NCBI RefSeq assembly: GCF_014324365.1
Contig: NZ_QEIG01000020.1
Location: 62,001-126,000 of the forward strand
DNA: 64,000 nt
Source: Algoriphagus sp. AK58
Lineage (GTDB): Bacteria; Bacteroidota; Bacteroidia; Cytophagales; Cyclobacteriaceae
Reading direction: 5' to 3'
The position numbers were made by a program, and so were the translations under genes. Under the pieces are notes generated by a model, which saw nothing but the letters and a program-made list of their open reading frames with translations, was not told the origin of the DNA and ran no database searches. Shown piece by piece: positions 1 through 9,308 of this stretch (its first letter is position 1; each line of letters begins with the position of its first letter).

Positions 1-158
1 ACGAGACTTCTGTCTTTAAGGGTTTCTCCAATTTGCTCGTCAAAAGACTCATTGGCATAAAAAATAGAATAGGGATACGTATCATCAGCCAAAAAAACCA
101 TTTCCGATGACTCGTAAATGATCTTCTTAAACGTACTGTTTATCCCTTTGTCCTGCAT
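1..158 (-). CDS. N-terminal fragment of a PAS-like sensor protein (cut by window edge)
   Basis: An open frame starts with ATG at 158 and runs off the left edge, giving 52 residues. The stretch around residues 16-45 (ESSEMVFLADD, then SIFYANESFDEQIG) has the look of a PAS domain opening: a short helix, a strand carrying the 'what is happening now' aspartates, then the YANESFDE motif common in PAS sensor kinases of Bacteroidota. The rest, probably a histidine kinase or further PAS domains, lies outside the window. No strong ribosome binding site is visible, which is normal for this phylum. The call rests on a short segment only. Confidence 0.55.
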   Translation of the reverse strand, partial: MQDKGINSTFKKIIYESSEMVFLADDTYPYSIFYANESFDEQIGETLKDRSL

Positions 159-286
159 CAAATTGCTGATTGTAGTGCTTCCTTACGAAAAGAAATAAAA
201 CTTTCCGTAACAGCAGTAAACATACAGCAAATTGTATTTCGTAGCAAGTTTTTAAATTTATAAATACAATTTTTTGTAAAAAAAAT

Positions 287-1489
287 TTAGATCCCAAATT
301 CAACTTGAAATACTCCAAACCAAAAATTGGACGTATTGATCAACTGTAATGTATTATTTGACCATCCATAACCCACATTTCCCTGGATCTTGATTCGATG
401 ACCATTGAGATATCTTGAAAAACCCAAGGCGAGCTCCTCTCCTTGATTTTCAAATGATTTAATTTCCTCATCCGGAATTACCTGCGCGTATCGGAATGCC
501 ATTTCAGATTTTTTTGAGATCATTTTACTAGCTTGAAAATTATGCCCTCTACCTACCCAAACCACCCGAGTGGCTCCTATGGAATTACGGGTAATGGGAT
601 CGTTGGAGGATCTTTGAAAGTATTCCGCCATGACACCCCAACCCTGGTACTTAAACATCGCATCGGCAATAAAAACCCGTTGATCCCGCTGTTGATATAA
701 ATCAGGACCAAGCTGTCCTCTGGATCGGACAGCTTTTTTATTTGAGTTGAAAGTTATTCCAAAGCCCAACTTAGGAGTGGGCTCAAACTCCAAGTCACCT
801 TCTGAATAGTCTCCTGAATTTTTAAATTTTCCAAATGGAAGGAGTTCCAACCTTCCCGTATAACTTAATCCTTCATCACCAGGAGAGGGATTACGGCCTT
901 CCCCCGTACTGATAGCACCTTTCAACTGATACAAGGCTCTTCCTTTTGTAGGCAAGGTGTAATAGGCAAAAAAGCCAAAATCCCGATCAAGCGTAAAAAT
1001 ACCATTTGCAATAGACCGATCTATAAATTGAAGATTCCCAGAACTGATTACTCTTTCCCTGTTTCCAGGTAGTTTGGCCTGCCCAAATCCCACATAAAGG
1101 TTAGGAGTGAAATAATAGTGAATAATAGCATCTCGAATGGGCTGAGCAAATCCTCCCCCATCCAAATCCATGTCAGCTTTAGAAAATCCCAATTGGATAT
1201 AATATTGAATCCTTGGATTTAAGACATAGCCGTCCAGTCTCAACCGCATTCTTCTGACCCTAAAGTCAGTTTGTTCAATGGAAAGATCCTCGCCGCTTTC
1301 CGTCCTCACTCCAAATCTATTCTGCATCCTGAATCTAAGATTCAGTTTAAACAGAGAATCTTTCGAAATACTGATGCCATTTTCGACGTTGAGCAAAGCT
1401 CTTTCATCGGACTCATTCTGAGCAAAGGAAGGGAAAGCGAAGAGCCCTGAAAGAAGGGAAACTGCAATTATTAGGACTACTTTTTTCAT
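287..1489 (-). CDS. OprO/OprP-type outer-membrane porin
   Basis: A 400-residue protein. I place the start at the ATG at 1489 because it begins a clear signal peptide (MKK, a hydrophobic run, then SFAQ as cleavage site); the frame is open 14 codons further upstream, but that would put charged residues before the signal. The mature part has many alternating strands rich in aromatic and charged residues (for example FRVRRMRLRLDGYV, and IHYYFTPNLYVGFGQAKLPG) and ends with a terminal strand finishing in phenylalanine-glycine-isoleucine. This fits the Porin_O_P family (phosphate-selective porins). In Bacteroidota the substrate is usually unproven, so phosphate specificity should not be assumed. It lies 67 bp downstream of aconitase on the same strand, behind a terminator hairpin. 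Confidence 0.85.
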   Translation of the reverse strand: MKKVVLIIAVSLLSGLFAFPSFAQNESDERALLNVENGISISKDSLFKLNLRFRMQNRFGVRTESGEDLSIEQTDFRVRRMRLRLDGYVLNPRIQYYIQLGFSKADMDLDGGGFAQPIRDAIIHYYFTPNLYVGFGQAKLPGNRERVISSGNLQFIDRSIANGIFTLDRDFGFFAYYTLPTKGRALYQLKGAISTGEGRNPSPGDEGLSYTGRLELLPFGKFKNSGDYSEGDLEFEPTPKLGFGITFNSNKKAVRSRGQLGPDLYQQRDQRVFIADAMFKYQGWGVMAEYFQRSSNDPITRNSIGATRVVWVGRGHNFQASKMISKKSEMAFRYAQVIPDEEIKSFENQGEELALGFSRYLNGHRIKIQGNVGYGWSNNTLQLINTSNFWFGVFQVEFGI

Positions 1490-1502
1490 TGGGTTTGGAT
1501 GC

Positions 1503-1534
1503 AAAAAAAGCCGTAGCGAAAAATTCACCACGGC
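1503..1534 (-). terminator. Rho-independent terminator after aconitase, within the porin leader
   Basis: On the minus strand a 7-bp stem (1528-1534 with 1510-1516, one G-U pair) is followed by seven U residues at 1509-1503. It sits 22 nt past the aconitase stop and only 14 nt before the porin ATG, so it separates the two genes or acts as an attenuator. Confidence 0.65.
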
Positions 1535-1556
1535 CTTTTAATTTAGTCAAAAGAAA

Positions 1557-3818
1557 TTAAGCGTTAGCTTTGATCAAATTCAATGCACTGCCGGCTTTAA
1601 ACCATTCGATCTGACCCTCATTATAGGTATGATTAGCATGAATAGTATGGCTGCTTCCATCTTTGTGGTTGAGGACTATTTGCAAAGGCTTACCTGGAGC
1701 AAATGATGTCAAACCAATAATGTCGATGGCATCATCTTCCTGAATCAAATCATAGTCAGACGGATTGGCAAAAGTCAATGCCAACATGCCCTGCTTCTTT
1801 AAGTTTGTCTCATGGATTCGAGCAAATGATTTTACCAGTATTGCTCTTACGCCCAAGAATCTAGGCTCCATTGCTGCATGCTCTCTGGATGATCCTTCAC
1901 CATAGTTTTCATCTCCAACTACGATAGAACCAATACCCGCAGCTTTATATTGACGCTGGGTGGCTGGTACTTCACCATATTCTCCTGTCAATTGGTTTTT
2001 CACTTTGTTGGTCGCGTCATTGAATGCATTTACCGCACCTATCAACATGTTGTTGGAAATGTTGTCCAAATGTCCTCTGTATTTCAACCATGGACCTGCC
2101 ATTGAAATATGGTCTGTGGTACACTTACCTTTTGCCTTGATCAAAAGTTTCAACCCCTTGAGATCGGTACCTTCCCAAGCAGGGAAAGAATCCAATAACT
2201 GAAGTCTATCAGATGTTGGGCTCACCAAAACTTGCACAGAAGAACCGTCCTCTGCCGGAGCTTGATAACCTGCATCCTCCACGGCAAATCCTTTGGTAGG
2301 CAATTCCAAACCTTTAGGCTCATCAAGCTTCACTTGATGTCCCTCAGCATTAGTAAGAGTATCCGTCAAAGGATTGAATGTAAGATCTCCGGCAATGGCC
2401 AAAGCGGTCACAATTTCAGGTGAAGCCACGAAAGCGTGGGTATTTGGGTTACCATCCGCACGCTTGGCAAAGTTTCTGTTGAATGAAGTAATGATGGAGT
2501 TTTTTTCTTGCTTTTCAGCACCATGACGAGCCCACTGACCGATGCAAGGACCGCAGGCATTAGCCAAAACAACCCCTCCCATCTTGCCGAAGGTATCCAG
2601 GAACCCGTCTCTTTCCACGGTGTAGCGAACCTGCTCAGAACCTGGAGTAATGGTATATTCAGATTTTGCATTTAGCCTTTTGTCTACAGCCTGCTGAGCA
2701 AGGGAAGCAGCTCTGGAGATATCTTCATACGATGAGTTGGTACAAGAACCAATCAAACCAACATCCAATTTAGCTGGCCATCCATTTTCTCTAACGGCAG
2801 CTGCAAACTTAGAAATAGGCCAAGCCAAGTCCGGAGTGAAAGGTCCGTTGACGTGTGGTTCTAATTCAGAAAGGTTAATTTCGATCAGTTGGTCGAAGTA
2901 CTTTTCTGGATTAGCATACACTTCTTCATCACCTGTCAGGTGCTCTGCGATGGCATCTGCCATATCGGCGATATCAGCACGGCCTGTTCCTTTAAGATAC
3001 GCGGCTGATTTCTCATCATATCCAAAGATGGAAGTGGTAGCCCCGATTTCGGCTCCCATATTACAGATGGTACCTTTTCCTGTGGCAGAGAGCGAACGAG
3101 CACCTTCTCCGAAATATTCCACAATGGCACCGGTTCCACCCTTTACAGTCAGAATACCGGCTACTTTTAAAATCACGTCTTTAGCAGAGGTCCAGCCAGA
3201 CATCTTGCCTGTCAATTTTACGCCGATGAGCTTAGGAAACTTAAGCTCCCATGGCAATCCTGCCATCACGTCGCAGGCATCCGCACCACCAACACCGATG
3301 GCGATCATTCCAAGACCACCCGCATTTGGAGTATGAGAGTCTGTGCCGATCATCATTCCACCCGGGAAGGCATAGTTTTCCAATACTACTTGGTGAATAA
3401 TACCCGCACCTGGTTTCCAGAAGCCGATACCATACTTATTGGACACAGAGGCCAAGAAATCATACACCTCTTTGTTTTTATCCTTTGCTTTGTTCAAATC
3501 CTTTTCAGCCCCTACCTCAGCCTGGATCAAGTGATCACAGTGCACAGTGGAAGGCACAGCAACTTTGTCACGGCCAGCCTGCATAAACTGCAACAAAGCC
3601 ATCTGAGCTGTTGCATCCTGCATTGCTACTCGATCCGGCTGGAAATCCACATAGGATTTCCCTCTTTCAAAAGCTTGACTAGCAGCTCCTTCTGTCAGGT
3701 GGGAATAAAGAATTTTTTCTGTCAAAGTAAGTGGTCTTCCAACAGCCTTTCGGGCAGCAGAAATACGCTCCGGAAACCGGGCATACACTTCTTTGATCAT
3801 CTCGATATCAAAAGCCAT
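1557..3818 (-). CDS. acnA: Aconitate hydratase (mitochondrial-type)
   Basis: This 753-residue protein converts citrate to isocitrate via cis-aconitate in the cytoplasmic TCA cycle. The three cysteines that ligate the [4Fe-4S] cluster are visible: Cys359 in GSCTNSS, and Cys422 and Cys425 in ACGPCIGQW. Other family signatures include HCDHLIQ near residue 93, [13 protein letters not shown] near 158, and the swivel-domain [10 protein letters not shown] motif in the C-terminal quarter. The length matches the mitochondrial-type aconitase common in Bacteroidota, shorter than the ~890-residue bacterial AcnA/IRP type, so the gene symbol is by function only. The 138-bp gap upstream (3819-3956) probably holds its promoter. 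Confidence 0.97.
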   Translation of the reverse strand: MAFDIEMIKEVYARFPERISAARKAVGRPLTLTEKILYSHLTEGAASQAFERGKSYVDFQPDRVAMQDATAQMALLQFMQAGRDKVAVPSTVHCDHLIQAEVGAEKDLNKAKDKNKEVYDFLASVSNKYGIGFWKPGAGIIHQVVLENYAFPGGMMIGTDSHTPNAGGLGMIAIGVGGADACDVMAGLPWELKFPKLIGVKLTGKMSGWTSAKDVILKVAGILTVKGGTGAIVEYFGEGARSLSATGKGTICNMGAEIGATTSIFGYDEKSAAYLKGTGRADIADMADAIAEHLTGDEEVYANPEKYFDQLIEINLSELEPHVNGPFTPDLAWPISKFAAAVRENGWPAKLDVGLIGSCTNSSYEDISRAASLAQQAVDKRLNAKSEYTITPGSEQVRYTVERDGFLDTFGKMGGVVLANACGPCIGQWARHGAEKQEKNSIITSFNRNFAKRADGNPNTHAFVASPEIVTALAIAGDLTFNPLTDTLTNAEGHQVKLDEPKGLELPTKGFAVEDAGYQAPAEDGSSVQVLVSPTSDRLQLLDSFPAWEGTDLKGLKLLIKAKGKCTTDHISMAGPWLKYRGHLDNISNNMLIGAVNAFNDATNKVKNQLTGEYGEVPATQRQYKAAGIGSIVVGDENYGEGSSREHAAMEPRFLGVRAILVKSFARIHETNLKKQGMLALTFANPSDYDLIQEDDAIDIIGLTSFAPGKPLQIVLNHKDGSSHTIHANHTYNEGQIEWFKAGSALNLIKANA

Positions 3819-3956
3819 CGTTTTGGATATTTAGGTGGATAAAAGGTTCAATTTTTCGCTTGCGAATATAGGAAAAAGCGACTAAAAAGGTAACTCTCAT
3901 TCACTTCTTAAGGTTCCTAATCGATTTTTTAGCCCCCTAAAACAGTTAAAAAGAAA

Positions 3957-5273
3957 TCAGTACAAAATCCAAATAGCCAACGTCAAAAAAACAAAACCAG
4001 ATAAGAACAAAATCAGACAGTAGGGAAACAGTCTTCTCACTGAAACTCCGGTAATGGACAACAAGGGTAAGGCCCAAAATGGCTGAAGTAAATTGGTAAT
4101 CTGATCCCCGTATGAAAAAATCATGGTCATCTTGCCAAGATCCATTCCCCAAGCTTTGGCGGCCTCCAAAATCACAGGACCTTGAATAGCCCACTGCCCT
4201 CCCCCGGACGGTATGAGAAGATTGACAAAGGCAGCAGAATAAAATGTTATCAAAGGAAAAAACTCGGGGTTGGTCAGAGATTGGATGTAGTCTGCTAGCT
4301 GTAAAAGAACTCCAGAAGAACTGAGCAAACCTAAAATACCCGCATAAAAAGGAAACTGAACCAGAATATCTACAGAAGCCTTCAATCCTTCTCCCACTGC
4401 TAAAATAAACTTGTCCCAGCTCCTGAATGCGATCAATACGAGGGAAAAAAGAAGAAAATTGACCCAGTTGAGTGAAATCATTCCCAATCCTTGATCCCGA
4501 CCCCAGACTACCCCTAACATGAGAACTGCTAGCATGACCACCCCAACGACTCTAGCCAGATTTTGATCTTTCCCTTGACTGATGGGCTTCATCGGAATAG
4601 CCGAAACGGACTCTGAAGAAGTATTTGCCGTTTTTGACAAGCCCCAGACTGTAAAAAGGAATACCAAAAACAATCCACTAGTGGTAATAAGATTGAATGA
4701 TGAAAATAACGTCTTGGAAACGGAAATCAATCCGATCTTTTCCTGAAGGAAATGCCCCTCCCCTGCCACGGTTAAGGGTGCAGATCCTGACAATCCTCCA
4801 TGCCAAATTCCCATTCCAAGGTAACCTGCAGCAGCAAGGAGCGCTGAGTTGGAAGAAATCCCTTTTGCAACCAGTGATTCTTGAACCGACCGCGCTAACA
4901 ATGCTCCAATAATCAACCCAAAACCCCAATTCAACAGGCCCGCTATCATGGTAATTGAGGCCACCAAAATTGAGCCCGAAACTAGGCTATCTGGTATGCC
5001 TGCAAGGCTTCTTAACAGTTTATTGACAGGTTCATAGACGGCAAGAGCATACCCAAAAACCAATATCATAATCATCTGTAAGGTGAAGCCCAACAAACTG
5101 AAAAATCCATCCTGCCAAAATGATACTAACTTCACAGCCTTTTCAATCTGACTCGCACTTTTCAGTTCAATAGTGAAAAATGTAACCCAAAAAGTGACTA
5201 GGGTCAAAAGCAAAACCAAACCGAATGGAGTTAGCAATGATTGAAAGAAGTTTCTTGACTGAGTCTTACCCAA
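3957..5273 (-). CDS. Short-chain fatty acid transporter (AtoE / TIGR00366 family)
   Basis: A 438-residue integral membrane protein with about ten to twelve hydrophobic segments. The motif PSGGGQWAIQGP near residues 352-365 is the hallmark of the AtoE/DcuC-related short-chain fatty acid transporter family, as are the internal FGLIIGALLAR and AGYLGMGIWHGG segments. The family is thought to take up short-chain acids such as butyrate or acetoacetate; the actual substrate here is unknown. It stands alone, transcribed towards aconitase and divergently from the histidine kinase. Confidence 0.85.
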   Translation of the reverse strand: MGKTQSRNFFQSLLTPFGLVLLLTLVTFWVTFFTIELKSASQIEKAVKLVSFWQDGFFSLLGFTLQMIMILVFGYALAVYEPVNKLLRSLAGIPDSLVSGSILVASITMIAGLLNWGFGLIIGALLARSVQESLVAKGISSNSALLAAAGYLGMGIWHGGLSGSAPLTVAGEGHFLQEKIGLISVSKTLFSSFNLITTSGLFLVFLFTVWGLSKTANTSSESVSAIPMKPISQGKDQNLARVVGVVMLAVLMLGVVWGRDQGLGMISLNWVNFLLFSLVLIAFRSWDKFILAVGEGLKASVDILVQFPFYAGILGLLSSSGVLLQLADYIQSLTNPEFFPLITFYSAAFVNLLIPSGGGQWAIQGPVILEAAKAWGMDLGKMTMIFSYGDQITNLLQPFWALPLLSITGVSVRRLFPYCLILFLSGFVFLTLAIWILY

Positions 5274-5326
5274 AGCTTTTATAGTTGAGAATTTTCACTT
5301 AGTATAGAGTAAAATTATAACTCCGA

Positions 5327-5344
5327 TTCCAGAATTTTCTGGAA
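5327..5344. promoter_or_regulatory. Perfect 8-bp palindrome in the divergent promoter region
   Basis: TTCCAGAA and its exact inverse TTCTGGAA are separated by two bases. The site lies 14 bp before the histidine kinase ATG and 54 bp before the transporter ATG. Its form suits a dimeric repressor or activator site, but no binding protein can be named from the sequence. Confidence 0.4.
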
Positions 5345-5357
5345 TAGTTTTAGGTAA

Positions 5358-7118
5358 ATGGATATTGTTTTAAACGGTTACGCTATAACCCTACTGATTT
5401 CCAGCACTATAGTATTAGGATTTTCCTTGTACATTGGACTGAAGCTGGAGGAATCGGTCAAGTGGATTGCCTTTACCATGCTTTCACTCTCTATTTGGGG
5501 ATTTTTCTATGGCATAGAACTTACCCAGACTGAAATACAAAGCATGTTATTTTTCACCAAGCTAGAATACATCGGATTGGTGATGGCACCTACTTGCTGG
5601 GTAATTTTTGCACTCAAATACACCGGATTTGAGGATAAAACTAAACCCTGGCTATACCCAGTTCTTTTTATACTTCCAGTCTTCATTTATCTGATTGTTC
5701 TCACCAACCCACTGCACCAGCTTCACTACAAATCTAATTGGTTAATCACCAAGGGGCCTTTCCCGCTTTTAGGGATAGAAAAAGGACCACTTTACATTGT
5801 CCAGGTTATCTATTCTTACGCCTTTTATTTTCTTGGTACCATAGTGATTTGGAAAAGGTTTGAATTTGCCAATTCCCATTTCAAACTTCAAACTCGTCTT
5901 TTGATACTCGGAGGTTTCTTTCCTCTTTTCATCAACATTCTTTACCAAACCTCCTGGTTTAGACCTTATGAGGGATTGGATATGACCCCCTACGCTTTTT
6001 TGTTTACCTATATCTTTTTAGCTATAGCAATTCTTAAGTTTAATCTACTGAATCTTAAACCCGTAGCTCGAGACAAAATTCTTGAGGTCATGAATCGGGG
6101 CGTCTTGGTTTTTGACCATCGCAAAAAAATTGCAGACTTCAATTTGGCCGCAAAAAAATTCTGCCTTCATCCCGAAAAGATACTCATCGGACAACATGCA
6201 GAGATCATTTTCAAAGAAAGACCCGAAATACTCGGGCTTCTGGATCAAATGGAACCATCAACTAGAGAAAGCCGGATCAATGGCCCAAATGGTGAGACCA
6301 TCATAAAAATAGAATCTGTACCGATAAAAGATGGAGGTCCCTTGATTTCAGGAGTTTTATTACTCTTTGATGATATTACGAAGGAGATTCAAATCAACGA
6401 GAAATTAAAAAAACAAGCTACAGAATTACAGCAACTTAATGACCTCAAGGATAAATTTTTCAGTATTATTTCCCACGATTTAAAAGGCCCTGTATTCGGT
6501 GTTAAAGAATTAATTCATCTCACTCAAACCGGATTGGTTTCAGAAGAAGAATTTATTGCCATGCTGCCTGAAGTATCCAAAAACATGGAGCATGTAGCAA
6601 TCCTATTAGAAAATCTATTGGCTTGGACTAGTTCCCAGTTACGGGGAGAATATCTTCAGCTTCAAAAAATTGATCTTCAAAAATTAATCACTAGCCAGAA
6701 AAACCTGCTGGATCGAATCGCAAAAGAAAAACTGATTGAAATAGAACTATTTGGTTTTGAAAACACCTGGGTAAAGGCAGATAAAAATATGCTTGAACTG
6801 ATATTTCGAAACCTGATTTCAAATGCAATCAAATTTTCAAAACCCCAGGGCCTGGTAAAAGTCACTTGCCAAAGTGAAGGTGCCAAACATAAAATTTGCG
6901 TTCAGGACTTTGGATTGGGTATTTCCGAAGAGAATCTCCAAAAATTGCGGGGTGGAATTTCCTTTACTACCCGAGGTCAAAGTAATGAAAGCGGAACAGG
7001 TCTAGGCATGTTGTTGGTGAAGGAATACCTTGAAAAAAATGGAGGAACATTAAAAGTTGACTCCAAGGAAGGGGAAGGTTCTGTTTTTTGTATTGAACTT
7101 CCGATTTGGGTAGACTGA
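5358..7118 (+). CDS. Membrane sensor histidine kinase (7TM-PAS-HisKA-HATPase)
   Basis: A 586-residue kinase. Residues 1-230 form seven hydrophobic helices matching the HisKA_7TM sensor fold. A PAS-type domain follows (about 240-345, starting NRGVLVFDHRKKI), then a HisKA dimerisation helix with the phosphoacceptor His373 in FFSIISHDLKGP. The ATP-binding domain shows the N box (NLISNAIKF), G1 box (DFGLGI) and G2 box (GTGLGMLLVKEYL). No response regulator lies next to it, so it is an orphan kinase whose partner must be encoded elsewhere. It ends 6 bp from the convergent acyl-CoA reductase gene. Confidence 0.93.
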   Translation: MDIVLNGYAITLLISSTIVLGFSLYIGLKLEESVKWIAFTMLSLSIWGFFYGIELTQTEIQSMLFFTKLEYIGLVMAPTCWVIFALKYTGFEDKTKPWLYPVLFILPVFIYLIVLTNPLHQLHYKSNWLITKGPFPLLGIEKGPLYIVQVIYSYAFYFLGTIVIWKRFEFANSHFKLQTRLLILGGFFPLFINILYQTSWFRPYEGLDMTPYAFLFTYIFLAIAILKFNLLNLKPVARDKILEVMNRGVLVFDHRKKIADFNLAAKKFCLHPEKILIGQHAEIIFKERPEILGLLDQMEPSTRESRINGPNGETIIKIESVPIKDGGPLISGVLLLFDDITKEIQINEKLKKQATELQQLNDLKDKFFSIISHDLKGPVFGVKELIHLTQTGLVSEEEFIAMLPEVSKNMEHVAILLENLLAWTSSQLRGEYLQLQKIDLQKLITSQKNLLDRIAKEKLIEIELFGFENTWVKADKNMLELIFRNLISNAIKFSKPQGLVKVTCQSEGAKHKICVQDFGLGISEENLQKLRGGISFTTRGQSNESGTGLGMLLVKEYLEKNGGTLKVDSKEGEGSVFCIELPIWVD

Positions 7119-7124
7119 AAACGT

Positions 7125-8147
7125 TTAGCTTAAATCAAGTAAAAATTTAACAGTATCAATTCTATCCGCATAATCCCATGGACCGGGAAGCTGTGCTTGT
7201 CCAAAAGGTACAATGCCGCTTATACCAAGGGATGAATCTCCAACCACACATTGAATTTTTGACTCGACAGACTTCAATTTCACCTCCAAGTCCATTTTAG
7301 ATTCATACTTCTCATAAAAAAGTACCCCAATCGGAGACACCAATTCCTGACTTTCCTTGAGTATCAAAAATCCATTGTCCAAATGTTTCTCCCCATTTAC
7401 CAAGTAAATGGATTTATTGTATTCGTAATTATTCAGGTATTTATGATGGGTAGCAACCCAGGAAATCGGAGCCAAAGCATCCAATAGCCGAGTTAAGCTC
7501 TCTTCATCTTTTACATAGATTTTTGACACATTTCTGCACCCGAGTCCAAAGTATTGGAAGATGTCATTACCAAGATTCCTTAATTCTTCCTCACTTTCTT
7601 CTCCTGAAAGGATAGCTACAGAAGTCCGGTTTGCCCGTATAATATGAGGGTACTTCCCAAAATAATACTCAAAATACCTTGCTGAATTGTCACTTCCTGT
7701 AGCAATGTAGGCATCCTTGCCTTTGAGCATTTCTTCTACCCTGATAAAATGAGAAAATTTCGGCTCTAGTAATATCAGTTGATCGATTATCCATTTAGAA
7801 AAGACTGAATCCGAAGAGCTAAGCTTCACACAGGCAATATGTCCCGTAATCAAAACACAAAGCAAATCGTGAAAACCAACTCCGGGAATGTTTCCAGCCA
7901 TTAGGATTCCCACCTCTTTTGGTTCTACACTTTCCTTAATTGAATATTTAGAAAGCCATTTTTCGAGATTTTCCCATTTCAAAAGAAAGGAAATCCCCTC
8001 TAAAGCAGACTGTAAGGATCTGGGTATAAACCAGGTATTTTGATTTTCTGATCTCCTGAACAGGCTGGATTTCTCCTCTTCCCCCAAATTGGAAATAAGA
8101 TCTCCCAGCTTACTGAAAGCGTTAATTCTCTCCTGAAGTGACAGCAT
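7125..8147 (-). CDS. Acyl-CoA reductase, LuxC family
   Basis: A 340-residue protein from the ATG at 8147 (MLSLQERINAFSKLG, which matches the usual family start; the frame is open five codons further up). LuxC-family enzymes reduce acyl-CoA or acyl-protein thioesters to aldehydes with NADPH. The conserved nucleophile region FGLGCRNVSKIYV is present near residue 200, with the GILMAGNIPGVGFHDLL motif near 85. The gene is divergent from a 4Fe-4S ferredoxin with a 130-bp shared promoter region, a pairing I recall as recurrent in Bacteroidota. No luxAB or luxDE genes are near, so bioluminescence is not implied; aldehyde formation for lipid metabolism is an inference. Confidence 0.85.
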   Translation of the reverse strand: MLSLQERINAFSKLGDLISNLGEEEKSSLFRRSENQNTWFIPRSLQSALEGISFLLKWENLEKWLSKYSIKESVEPKEVGILMAGNIPGVGFHDLLCVLITGHIACVKLSSSDSVFSKWIIDQLILLEPKFSHFIRVEEMLKGKDAYIATGSDNSARYFEYYFGKYPHIIRANRTSVAILSGEESEEELRNLGNDIFQYFGLGCRNVSKIYVKDEESLTRLLDALAPISWVATHHKYLNNYEYNKSIYLVNGEKHLDNGFLILKESQELVSPIGVLFYEKYESKMDLEVKLKSVESKIQCVVGDSSLGISGIVPFGQAQLPGPWDYADRIDTVKFLLDLS

Positions 8148-8225
8148 AAAACTCATGCACAAAGGTATCCAAAAAGACCTGTAGCATGGAATAAATTTAA
8201 ATTAATTAGTATGACAACTTTTTTA

Positions 8226-8256
8226 TTGCCTCAATGTTGAGGAGATTGTACTTTTG
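8226..8256 (+). promoter_or_regulatory. Bacteroidota-type promoter of the ferredoxin gene
   Basis: TTG at 8226-8228 and TACTTTTG at 8249-8256, 20 bp apart, fit the Bacteroidota consensus of a -33 TTTG box and a -7 TAnnTTTG box. Transcription would start about 15 bp before the ferredoxin ATG. Confidence 0.5.
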
Positions 8257-8271
8257 AAACATCAAAACTGA

Positions 8272-8625
<354 letters not shown>

Positions 8626-8632
8626 TAATTTT

Positions 8633-8659
8633 GAGTGGCAGTAATGCCACTCATTTTTT
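8633..8659 (+). terminator. Rho-independent terminator after ferredoxin
   Basis: GAGTGGCA and TGCCACTC form a perfect 8-bp stem with loop GTAA, followed by six T residues. It begins 7 bp after the ferredoxin stop. Confidence 0.85.
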
Positions 8660-8892
8660 GCCTCTTTGGCACCTACTTTTTCATAAAAATTTCATCAAGG
8701 GTATTTTTTTACTGCTCTTGAAGATTTTTAATTTGTCTAACGAGCATTTATTTATTTCTGATTTTTAACTTTTTATACCTGTTTTTATACATGTCTTCAA
8801 AAAAAAGTCGAATTAGCTTTTGAATTCTACCTAGGTTTTGTTTTATCTTAGGTCCAATATTTAAAAAAATCAACCCCAAATCAGAGAGCACT

Positions 8893-9222
8893 GTGGAAGA
8901 TCACCGAGGATATGATAGAGATGAGATTTTCTCTAAAAAAGTGAAGGCAGGAAAAAGAACTTACTTTTTTGATATAAAGGCAACACGAGGAAATGATTAC
9001 TACTTGACCATTACGGAAAGTAAACGCCGGGTAAACGGGGACAACTTCAGTTATGAAAAGCACAAGATTTTCCTGTACAAGGAGGATTTTTTTAAGTTCG
9101 TGAACGCACTCAACGAGGCCGTAGATCACATTAAAAATGACCTTATGCCGGATTTCGATTTTGAGAAGTTTGAGAACGAAGATTCTGAAAATGAAATGAA
9201 TGATGAACTTCGCTGGGAATAA
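8893..9222 (+). CDS. DUF3276 (PUR-domain) nucleic-acid-binding-like protein
   Basis: A 109-residue protein beginning at a GTG codon; no ATG is available in this frame before the conserved region. The core (FSKKVKAGKRTYFFDIKATRG, then YYLTITESKRRV and FLYKEDFFKFVNAL) matches the DUF3276 / PC4-PUR family, whose beta-sheet fold resembles the single-stranded nucleic-acid-binding PUR-alpha domain; Borrelia BpuR is a characterised relative that regulates genes. The tail (EKFENEDSENEMNDE) is acidic. A role in RNA or DNA binding is inferred from family only. Preceded by an AT-rich 230-bp gap without further genes. Confidence 0.85.
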   Translation: MEDHRGYDRDEIFSKKVKAGKRTYFFDIKATRGNDYYLTITESKRRVNGDNFSYEKHKIFLYKEDFFKFVNALNEAVDHIKNDLMPDFDFEKFENEDSENEMNDELRWE

Positions 9223-9272
9223 GCAAAGTACCTGGAATTCTATCGGAAGACCACATTAACAACTTATATTTG

Positions 9273-9298
9273 AGGAGGCATTAGCCTCCTTTTCTTTT
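9273..9298 (+). terminator. Rho-independent terminator after the DUF3276 gene
   Basis: AGGAGGC and GCCTCCT pair over a 4-nt loop and are followed by TTTCTTTT. It lies just before the AI-2E family gene, ending about 10 bp before its ATG. Confidence 0.75.
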
Positions 9299-9308
9299 AT
9301 CCCTATCG

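Noticed and set aside
2737..3336. Plus-strand open frame of 199 codons in aconitase
   Set aside because: Antisense shadow of a conserved aconitase region with no family resemblance and no start signals.
7125..8147. Bioluminescence locus because of LuxC similarity
   Set aside because: No luxA, luxB, luxD or luxE relative is near; LuxC-type reductases are common in non-luminous Bacteroidota.
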